From Cyclobacteriaceae bacterium (GTDB taxonomy: Bacteria; Bacteroidota; Bacteroidia; Cytophagales; Cyclobacteriaceae): DNA of 5,279 nt. The notes beneath the pieces are model-generated. The model saw only the letters and a program-made list of their open reading frames with translations, had not been told where the DNA came from and searched no databases. Shown one piece after another: positions 1 through 5,279 of the stretch (within the stretch, counting starts at the first letter, position 1; each line of letters begins with the position of its first letter). The translations under genes and the position numbers were made by a program. Location: positions 1 through 5,279 of the forward strand of contig JAUUZS010000349.1 in the NCBI GenBank assembly GCA_030589835.1, written 5' to 3'.

Positions 1-932
1 ACCTTGCCAATGACCTCTTCGTTTTCATTCAGTATTTCATACCCCGATCTTGGAATGCCTTTTTCTTCCATCAAAAAACCAAGCAATTTTTTTTGTATCC
101 CGGATTCTTTTTGCTTTTTAAGATAAGGTGCATTTATAAAATCTTTTGAAAATTTTGTGACCCAGCCCAGTCCTGCTTCAATCGGAGAGGTGCTTTCATC
201 GATGTCATTTCCATACAGGGCATAGCCCATTTCTAGCCGTAATGTATCCCTGGCCCCTAATCCGGCAGGTTTTATGCCAAATGCTTCTCCCGCCTTCATG
301 ATTTCGTCCCAAACCTGTGCGGCAAATTTATTGTACACATAGATTTCAAATCCTCCCGATCCGGTATATCCTGTGGCGGAAAGAATAGCGCCATCGGTGA
401 TGGACCCGATATTCCCTTTCGTAAACGTATAATATGACAGCGAAGAAAGGTCTGTTTTGGTAAGCTTTTGAATTACATCTTTAGCTTTTGGCCCCTGAAC
501 GGCGAGCAAGGAAATGTCATCAGAGATATTCTCCAGCTCAGCTTCCATATCATTGTGTTTCGTTATCCACTCCCAATCCTTCTGGATGTTGCTGGCGTTG
601 ACCACAAGCATATACTCTTCCGGTTTCAGCATATATACTAGCAGGTCATCGACAATTCCGCCCGTGACGTTCGGCATACACGAATACTGCACTTTTCCTA
701 CAGTAAGTTTCGAAGCGTCATTACTGCTGATTTTCTGAATCAAATCTAAAGCTTTTGGCCCCTTCACCAAAAACTCTCCCATATGCGAAACATCAAATAT
801 GCCTACACTTTTTCGTACGGCGTGATGCTCCTCTAATTCAGAATTATATCTTACCGGCATTTCATACCCTGCAAAAGGAACTATTTTGGCTCCTAATGCT
901 ACATGCCTATCGTATAAAGCGGTTTTTTTCAT
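1..932 (-). CDS. gcvT: Aminomethyltransferase, glycine cleavage system T-protein (3' end cut by window edge)
   Basis: GcvT takes the aminomethyl group carried on lipoyl-GcvH after glycine decarboxylation, releases ammonia and makes 5,10-methylenetetrahydrofolate; it is a cytoplasmic enzyme. I translated the minus strand by eye: 310 complete codons with no stop, starting MKKTALYDRHVALGAKIVPF. Family landmarks in order are the PFAGYEMP block (19-26), EEHHAVR (34-40), GIFDVSHMGEF (44-54), YSCMPN then GGIVDDLLVY (91-100, holding the conserved acidic pair at the folate site), LLAVQGP (142-148), TGYTGSGGFEIY (187-198) and KPAGLGARDTLRLEMG (221-236). Members are usually about 360 residues, so roughly 50 C-terminal residues lie beyond position 1. 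The ATG at 932 is the first possible start, because an in-frame TAA lies six bases upstream. There is no Shine-Dalgarno, only an A-rich leader. The identity is secure; nothing looks broken. Confidence 0.96.
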   Translation of the reverse strand, partial: MKKTALYDRHVALGAKIVPFAGYEMPVRYNSELEEHHAVRKSVGIFDVSHMGEFLVKGPKALDLIQKISSNDASKLTVGKVQYSCMPNVTGGIVDDLLVYMLKPEEYMLVVNASNIQKDWEWITKHNDMEAELENISDDISLLAVQGPKAKDVIQKLTKTDLSSLSYYTFTKGNIGSITDGAILSATGYTGSGGFEIYVYNKFAAQVWDEIMKAGEAFGIKPAGLGARDTLRLEMGYALYGNDIDESTSPIEAGLGWVTKFSKDFINAPYLKKQKESGIQKKLLGFLMEEKGIPRSGYEILNENEEVIGK

Positions 933-1036
933 GTGTTATTTTTGTAGAAACAATACTATTTGCTGATAACAATTATGACTTATTGACTCTCGAAATTTAT
1001 CTCTGGCAGGGTCAGTTTAATGGAATATTTTTTTAG

Positions 1037-1064
1037 CAAATGTAATAATTAAATAAGGAAGCAA
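1037..1064 (-). promoter_or_regulatory. Predicted Bacteroidota-type promoter for gcvT
   Basis: Read on the minus strand, TACATTTG (1044 down to 1037) matches the Bacteroidota -7 consensus TAnnTTTG exactly. A TTG (1064 down to 1062) sits 17 bases upstream of it, within the spacing known for the -33 element of this phylum. Transcription would start near 1031, leaving a gcvT leader of about 100 bases. The match is by eye only; no transcript data were available. Confidence 0.6.
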
Positions 1065-1184
1065 GTATCATTTGACGTGTTTATATTTTACAGAAAAAAC
1101 GCCATTTGAAGATTATAATCATGTACTCGATGCACACCATAAATATCTATGGCAAGGCATATTCTATCAATGATTGTCAATAAT

Positions 1185-1199
1185 GCTTTATGAAAAAGC
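1185..1199. other. Small inverted repeat (GCTTT / AAAGC)
   Basis: GCTTT at 1185-1189 pairs with AAAGC at 1195-1199 around a five-base loop. It lies between the two TTGTCAAT repeats and upstream of the symporter -7 element. The stem is only five base pairs and its flanks do not pair well, so it is too weak to call a terminator. No gene ends here that would need one. Confidence 0.2.
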
Positions 1200-1208
1200 T
1201 TATTTTCT

Positions 1209-1216
1209 TAGTTTTG
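1209..1216 (+). promoter_or_regulatory. Predicted -7 promoter element of the AGCS symporter gene
   Basis: TAGTTTTG fits the Bacteroidota -7 consensus TAnnTTTG exactly. It would start transcription near 1222, giving a leader of about 20 bases before the ATG at 1243. I find no TTG or TTTG at the expected 17-23 base distance upstream, so the -33 element is poor or absent. That would fit a weak or activator-dependent promoter. Confidence 0.45.
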
Positions 1217-1242
1217 TCAATTATTCAAACTGAAATAGGCAT

Positions 1243-2946
1243 ATGCAAGAAATACATGAGTTTCTCAAACTGATCGATGGAGTAATAGGTGGAGCCCAAT
1301 GGTTCGCCTATCTGTTATTATTTACAGGTGTATTTTTTACGATATATCTCAAATTTCCTCAAATCCGATATTTTCGTCATGCCTTAAAAGTTGTCAAAGG
1401 AAAATTTGACAGAAAAACTGACCAAGGAGATACCTCGCATTTTCAGGCTTTAGCCACAGCGCTATCGGGAACCGTGGGAACGGGAAATATTGCCGGTGTA
1501 GCCCTGGCCGTTTACCTGGGAGGCCCTGCGGCATTGTTCTGGATGCTGGTAACGGCCGCAGTGGGTATGACCACCAAATTTGTGGAAGTCACCTTGTCGC
1601 ATAAATACCGGGAAAAAACCTCGGATGGTTCTATGGCCGGAGGGCCAATGTACTACATGAAAAATGCCGACTTTCGATTTTTTGGAATGAAAGTGAATTT
1701 TAAATGGATGGCTGTTGTATTTGCCATTGCCACAGTACTTTCATCTTTTGGTACCGGCAACCTACCGCAGATCAACAGTATATCAAATTCTGTATTGGCT
1801 ACTTTTGGCATCGAAAGATGGGTGACGGGATTGGTTTTGGCAGTATTGCTAAGTACGGTGATTATAGGTGGAATAAAGCGTATTGCACAAGTTACTGCCC
1901 GGCTTGTTCCGACCATGGCTGCGATTTATTTCGTAGGAGCAATGTTGGTTATTATATATAATTATGAAAACATCATTCCATCCATTATTTCGATTTTTGC
2001 AGATATTTTCTCCGGTACAGCAGCTGCAGGAGGTTTTCTTGGATCAGCCTTGATCTTCGCATTCAATAAAGGGGTAGGACGCGGATTATTCAGTAATGAA
2101 GCAGGACAGGGATCGGCCCCGATTGCACATGCAGCAGCAAAAGCTCACGAACCTGTTTCGGAAGGTATGGTGGCGATTTTAGAACCATTTATTGATACTA
2201 TTATTATCTGCTCTCTGACAGGATTGGTTCTTTTGTCTTCCGGGGTTTGGAATGAAAAACATCAGAATGAGTTTCAAAATGCAGACATGAACATTTTGAG
2301 TAGGATTTATGATGAAAATAAAAAGGAGGATGTCGCACAGTTATTTGAATACTTAAATTATAATGAACCAATTGAATCATTTACCGGCACGCTAACGGTC
2401 AAAGAGGGAGAAATAATAAATGAGCTAAGCATACTACATGCCCGTTCTATTGCCGAAAATGTATTGGTGTATGAAAATGATAAACTCTTTTCAGGGGGAT
2501 TGGAGGTAAGGGATGGTAATTTAGTGGATCCAAAAGGGGAGTTCAAACTCGAAGGAAAATCCTTGGTCCACAGCGCTCCATTGACTGCTATTGCTTTTTC
2601 AAAAAGTTTTATAGGTGATTATGGTAAATATATCGTTTCGATAGGGCTACTATTATTTGCCTTTTCAACAGCCATTTCATGGTCTTATTACGGAGATCGG
2701 GCGATGACCTTTTTGTTTGGCCCGAAATCAGTGATTTATTATAGAATCGTATATGTATCAGGTTTTTTTGTGGCATCATTTGTCGATACGACCATTATAT
2801 GGACGTTTTCCGGAATCACCATTGCCTTAATGACCCTTCCTAACCTGGTTGGAATTCTCTTCTTACGGAAGGATATGAAATCAACCGTAAAGAAATATTG
2901 GAATGATTTCAAGGCAGAACATCCGGAGGAACAGGTGCCGGAGTAA
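1243..2946 (+). CDS. Sodium:alanine/glycine symporter, AGCS family, with an extra hydrophilic domain
   Basis: This is an inner-membrane carrier that imports alanine and/or glycine with sodium, built on the LeuT fold. The 567-residue frame is complete. An in-frame TGA at 1231 makes the ATG at 1243 the first usable start; only a weak AGG lies before it. Family marks are [12 protein letters not shown] (76-87, the unwound substrate-binding helix), [10 protein letters not shown] (93-102, the family signature with Leu where the classic pattern has Trp) and [17 protein letters not shown] (281-297). I place about 11 membrane segments near 18-36, 64-92, 94-113, 152-170, 192-211, 217-239, 242-275, 307-333, 460-480, 498-512 and 515-541. 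Residues about 334-445 form a charged stretch without membrane segments that most family members lack; this explains the length above the usual 450-490. The tail (542-567) is charged and probably cytoplasmic. Substrate choice between alanine and glycine cannot be read from sequence. The names alsT and agcS are both used for this family. Confidence 0.93.
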   Translation: MQEIHEFLKLIDGVIGGAQWFAYLLLFTGVFFTIYLKFPQIRYFRHALKVVKGKFDRKTDQGDTSHFQALATALSGTVGTGNIAGVALAVYLGGPAALFWMLVTAAVGMTTKFVEVTLSHKYREKTSDGSMAGGPMYYMKNADFRFFGMKVNFKWMAVVFAIATVLSSFGTGNLPQINSISNSVLATFGIERWVTGLVLAVLLSTVIIGGIKRIAQVTARLVPTMAAIYFVGAMLVIIYNYENIIPSIISIFADIFSGTAAAGGFLGSALIFAFNKGVGRGLFSNEAGQGSAPIAHAAAKAHEPVSEGMVAILEPFIDTIIICSLTGLVLLSSGVWNEKHQNEFQNADMNILSRIYDENKKEDVAQLFEYLNYNEPIESFTGTLTVKEGEIINELSILHARSIAENVLVYENDKLFSGGLEVRDGNLVDPKGEFKLEGKSLVHSAPLTAIAFSKSFIGDYGKYIVSIGLLLFAFSTAISWSYYGDRAMTFLFGPKSVIYYRIVYVSGFFVASFVDTTIIWTFSGITIALMTLPNLVGILFLRKDMKSTVKKYWNDFKAEHPEEQVPE

Positions 2947-2988
2947 TTGATCTGTAATATTTGACAGCGAACTATATGAAGGTTCAGG

Positions 2989-3001
2989 CTGAATTATTCA
3001 G
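2989..3001. repeat. 13-base palindrome upstream of the secA promoter
   Basis: CTGAATTATTCAG is a perfect palindrome around a central T. As RNA it forms five base pairs with a three-base loop. A second TTCAGG lies just before it at 2983-2988, matching the TTCAGG at 2997-3002. It sits 43 bases after the symporter stop codon and just upstream of the secA promoter. It could be a protein-binding site or a weak terminator; neither is proven, and no U-tract follows. Confidence 0.3.
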
Positions 3002-3008
3002 GATATAT

Positions 3009-3038
3009 TTAGTAAAACAAAAGAAAGCCATAACTTTG
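3009..3038 (+). promoter_or_regulatory. Predicted Bacteroidota-type promoter for secA
   Basis: TAACTTTG at 3031-3038 matches the -7 consensus TAnnTTTG exactly. TTAG at 3009-3012, one base off the TTTG -33 element, lies 18 bases upstream. Transcription would start near 3044, giving a leader of about 24 bases. This suggests secA is expressed independently of the upstream carrier gene. Confidence 0.6.
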
Positions 3039-3067
3039 CGTTTATTTTTAAAACCGGCAGCAGAAAA

Positions 3068-5279
3068 ATGATAGCTAAAGCACTAAAGAAAATATTTGGT
3101 ACTAAATCGGATCGTGACATTAAGGTTGTAATGCCTTACGTGATAAAAACCAATGAAGAATATGCAAAACTTCTGGAGATCAGCGATGATGGATTAAGGG
3201 CAAAAACTGAAACTGTAAAAGAGATTATTGGGGGTCATCTCAAGGATATTGATCAACAAATATCAGATTTACATCAAAAAATTGAGGATGAACCGGAGAT
3301 GGACATCCATGATAAAGAGGAAATTTTTAATCAGATAGATGCACTGGAGGAGGAGCGTAATACAAGCCTGGAAGAAATCTTGCTCGAAGTGCTTCCCCAG
3401 GCCTTTGCGATTATAAAGGAAACCGCAAGAAGGTTTAAAGAAAACGGAAGCCTTGTAGTTACGGCTACTATGCAAGATAAGCAACTGGCAGCCACAAAAG
3501 AGCACGTCGAAATAGATGGGGAAAAAGCCATTTGGCATAATGAATGGAAAGCCGCCGGAATCAAGATGAAGTGGGAAATGCTTCATTACGACGTACAGCT
3601 TATCGGAGGGGTTGTCCTGCATCAGGGGAAAATTGCTGAGATGGCAACAGGTGAGGGAAAAACACTTGTAGCGACTTTACCAGCATATTTAAATGCTTTA
3701 TCCAATAGAGGCGTTCATATTGTGACAGTGAATAATTACCTGGCAACACGGGATTCGGAGTGGATGGGACCTCTTTTTGAATTTCATGGACTTACCGTTG
3801 ATTGTATTGATAAATATGAACCAAACTCAGAAGCCAGAAGAAAAGCATATACCTGCGATATCATATATGGAACGAACAACGAATTTGGGTTTGATTATCT
3901 TAGGGATAACATGTCCAGAGAGGTGGATGAATTGGTGCAGAAAAAGCATCATTATACCATGGTCGATGAGGTGGACTCTGTACTTGTCGATGATGCGAGA
4001 ACCCCGCTGATTATTTCAGGGCCTGTGCCTAAAGGCGATGAACATCAATTCCACGAATTAAAACAACGCATTCAAAAATTAGTTGATGCACAAAAAAAGG
4101 TGGTGTCTCAATTCTTGATCGAGTCAAAGAAATTACTCAAAGATGGAAACGAAAAGGAGGGAGGATTGCCACTTTTTCGCGCTTTCAGAGGCCTGCCAAA
4201 ATATAAGCCACTGATTAAATTTTTGAGTGAGCCGGGCAAGAAAATGATCCAGCAAAAGGTAGAAAATTTCCATTTGCAGGAAAATTCTAAATTGATGCCT
4301 GAAGCAGATGCACCGCTTTATTTTACGATTGATGAAAAAAACAACAGCATAGACCTTACCGAAAAAGGAATAGATCTCATCACCGGACAGGGCGAAGACA
4401 ATAACTTTTTCATTTTACCGGATATAGGCTCCGAAATTGCCGAATATGAAAATGATGAAGCGCTTGAGGAGGAAGAAATGCTCAAAAAGAAAGAAGCCCT
4501 TATCCAGGATTACGCAATAAAAGCAGACAGGATTCACACCGTAAATCAATTGCTAAAGGCATACACACTGTTCGAAAAGGATACCGAATATATTCTGGTC
4601 GATGGCAAAGTGAAGATTGTCGATGAACAAACGGGACGTGTCATGGAAGGCAGAAGGTATTCTGATGGATTGCACCAGGCAATCGAAGCTAAAGAAAATG
4701 TAAAGGTTGAAGATGCCACACAAACCTATGCGACCATCACGCTGCAAAACTACTTCAGGATGTATCACAAATTGTCTGGCATGACAGGAACTGCTGAAAC
4801 TGAAGCAGGGGAACTTTGGGATATTTATAAATTGGATGTAGTGGTGATTCCTACCAATGTGGATATTGTTCGGGACGACAGGGAGGATAAAGTGTACAAA
4901 ACTGTCCGGGAGAAATTCAATGCCGTAGTTGATGAAATTGTTGAACTCACGGATCAGGGAAGACCTGTATTGGTGGGTACCACATCGGTAGAAATTTCTG
5001 AGTTGTTAAGTCGAATGCTTAACATCAGAAAACTTAAACACCAGGTATTAAATGCGAAGCAGCATCAGCGGGAAGCAGAGGTGGTTAAGTCTGCCGGTGA
5101 ATCCGGAACCGTGACCATTGCCACCAACATGGCTGGAAGGGGTACAGACATCAAGTTATCACCAGAATCTAAGGCTGCCGGAGGATTGGCAATCGTGGGT
5201 ACTGAACGGCATGAATCCAGAAGGGTCGACAGGCAGTTGCGAGGCAGGTCAGGAAGACAGGGAGACCCCGGGGCATCCC
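3068..5279 (+). CDS. secA: Protein translocase ATPase SecA, Bacteroidota-type with insertions (3' end cut by window edge)
   Basis: SecA is the ATPase motor that drives unfolded preproteins through the SecYEG channel. I translated 737 codons plus one base with no stop. The start [19 protein letters not shown] aligns with the usual SecA N-terminus, and no other in-frame ATG lies in the short leader. Motifs in order are Walker A ATGEGKT (193-199), [16 protein letters not shown] (267-282), Walker B DEVDS (300-304) with [12 protein letters not shown] (308-319), VDEQTGR (518-524), [12 protein letters not shown] (532-543), [10 protein letters not shown] (571-580), [10 protein letters not shown] (633-642), [10 protein letters not shown] (686-695), GTERHESRR (711-719) and [11 protein letters not shown] (723-733). 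So both nucleotide-binding domains are nearly complete. Compared with E. coli SecA there is extra sequence at about 52-104, 127-168, 340-412 and 455-490; Walker A lies some 90 residues later. The scaffold, wing and C-terminal parts (about 360 residues) lie outside. One motif residue is unusual: VNNYLA (221-226) replaces the common VNDYLA. Confidence 0.97.
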   Translation, partial: MIAKALKKIFGTKSDRDIKVVMPYVIKTNEEYAKLLEISDDGLRAKTETVKEIIGGHLKDIDQQISDLHQKIEDEPEMDIHDKEEIFNQIDALEEERNTSLEEILLEVLPQAFAIIKETARRFKENGSLVVTATMQDKQLAATKEHVEIDGEKAIWHNEWKAAGIKMKWEMLHYDVQLIGGVVLHQGKIAEMATGEGKTLVATLPAYLNALSNRGVHIVTVNNYLATRDSEWMGPLFEFHGLTVDCIDKYEPNSEARRKAYTCDIIYGTNNEFGFDYLRDNMSREVDELVQKKHHYTMVDEVDSVLVDDARTPLIISGPVPKGDEHQFHELKQRIQKLVDAQKKVVSQFLIESKKLLKDGNEKEGGLPLFRAFRGLPKYKPLIKFLSEPGKKMIQQKVENFHLQENSKLMPEADAPLYFTIDEKNNSIDLTEKGIDLITGQGEDNNFFILPDIGSEIAEYENDEALEEEEMLKKKEALIQDYAIKADRIHTVNQLLKAYTLFEKDTEYILVDGKVKIVDEQTGRVMEGRRYSDGLHQAIEAKENVKVEDATQTYATITLQNYFRMYHKLSGMTGTAETEAGELWDIYKLDVVVIPTNVDIVRDDREDKVYKTVREKFNAVVDEIVELTDQGRPVLVGTTSVEISELLSRMLNIRKLKHQVLNAKQHQREAEVVKSAGESGTVTIATNMAGRGTDIKLSPESKAAGGLAIVGTERHESRRVDRQLRGRSGRQGDPGAS

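Larger units (their letters stand above)
1174..1221. repeat. Pair of TTGTCAAT direct repeats, possible operator
   Basis: The octamer TTGTCAAT occurs at 1174-1181 and again at 1214-1221, exactly 40 bases apart, a little under four helical turns. The first copy, with one preceding A, is an odd palindrome (ATTG-T-CAAT). The second overlaps the last three bases of the predicted -7 element of the symporter gene, so a bound protein there could block transcription. Use as an operator is inference; in AT-rich DNA an eight-base repeat can arise by chance. Confidence 0.35.
933..1242. other. Divergent intergenic region between gcvT and the AGCS symporter gene
   Basis: This 310-base AT-rich stretch separates two genes transcribed away from each other. 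It holds the predicted gcvT promoter and a leader of about 100 bases (933 to about 1031, minus strand), the -7 element of the symporter gene, and two TTGTCAAT repeats. I see no convincing gene. A 20-codon frame from the ATG at 1121 is too short and has no family resemblance I trust. I looked for a glycine riboswitch, common upstream of gcv and AGCS genes in other phyla, and saw neither its conserved core nor a strong stem. Between about 1065 and 1170 I see nothing recognisable. Confidence 0.8.
2947..3067. other. Intergenic gap between the symporter gene and secA
   Basis: This 121-base AT-rich gap holds a 13-base palindrome and the predicted secA promoter. No clear rho-independent terminator for the symporter gene is present: the only hairpin (2989-3001) lacks a following run of T. 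Read-through into secA is therefore possible. Confidence 0.7.

Noticed and set aside
514..738. Open frame of 74 codons on the plus strand
   Set aside because: It lies entirely antisense to well-conserved gcvT, is Ser-rich in a way typical of a reversed coding strand, and resembles no family I know.
755..1036. Open frame of 93 codons on the plus strand reaching into the intergenic region
   Set aside because: Most of it is antisense to the gcvT start region and it runs over the predicted gcvT leader. It has no recognisable domain or credible promoter.
933..1040. Possible glycine riboswitch before gcvT
   Set aside because: The conserved glycine aptamer core and tandem stems are not visible in the minus-strand leader, which is AT-rich and weakly structured.
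1061..1172. Stop-free stretch ending in HHKYLWQGIFYQ, considered as a gene remnant
   Set aside because: It has no ATG start, is about 37 codons long, and matches no family I recognise; part of it lies under the gcvT promoter.
1121..1183. Short frame MYSMHTINIYGKAYSINDCQ
   Set aside because: A faint likeness to the start of small [2Fe-2S] subunits (a GK-YS pattern), but it is only 20 codons, has no cysteine motif and ends at once, so chance is the better explanation.
1653..1961. Open frames of about 85 codons on both strands within the symporter gene
   Set aside because: Both overlap a highly conserved membrane segment region of the symporter in other frames and have no start context or family likeness.
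2358..2546. Open frame of 62 codons on the minus strand in the symporter insert
   Set aside because: It is antisense to a frame that runs on continuously into conserved membrane segments; no domain or promoter supports it.
3269..3622. Open frames of 117 and 77 codons on the minus strand
   Set aside because: Both are antisense to the N-terminal part of secA, whose frame is continuous and conserved on both sides.
3777..4010. Open frame of 77 codons on the plus strand
   Set aside because: It is a frame-shifted reading of secA across the Walker B region.
4553..4768. Open frame of 71 codons on the minus strand
   Set aside because: It is antisense to the conserved secA segment that includes VDEQTGR and SDGLHQA.

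Overview
The window looks like core chromosome from a member of the Bacteroidota, probably a marine or soil Cytophagales-type bacterium. The lineage call is inference. It rests on three things: AT-rich intergenic DNA with TAnnTTTG-type -7 promoter elements, starts with A-rich leaders and no proper Shine-Dalgarno, and an enlarged SecA with insertions of the kind I recall from Bacteroidota SecA. I see no mobile element, CRISPR array, tRNA, rRNA or phage gene, and no sign of recent transfer.

Layout. Positions 1-932 (minus strand) hold most of gcvT, the aminomethyltransferase (T-protein) of the glycine cleavage system, cut by the left window edge after 310 codons. Positions 933-1242 are a 310-base divergent intergenic region. 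It carries a good promoter for gcvT, a -7 element for the rightward gene, and a pair of TTGTCAAT repeats exactly 40 bases apart. Positions 1243-2946 (plus strand) encode a complete 567-residue sodium-coupled alanine/glycine symporter (AGCS family) with a hydrophilic insert of about 110 residues between membrane segments 8 and 9. Positions 2947-3067 form a short intergenic gap with a 13-base palindrome and a promoter. From 3068 to the right edge runs secA, the ATPase of the general secretion pathway, 737 codons of an expected roughly 1100.

How the genes may work together. GcvT breaks down glycine to supply one-carbon units, and AGCS carriers import alanine or glycine. Their head-to-head arrangement suggests, but does not prove, linked control of glycine uptake and use. 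SecA has its own promoter and is functionally unrelated.

I do not see a previously undescribed system here. The points most worth a second look are the extra domain in the symporter, the repeat pair over its promoter, and the SecA insertions with one substituted motif residue.
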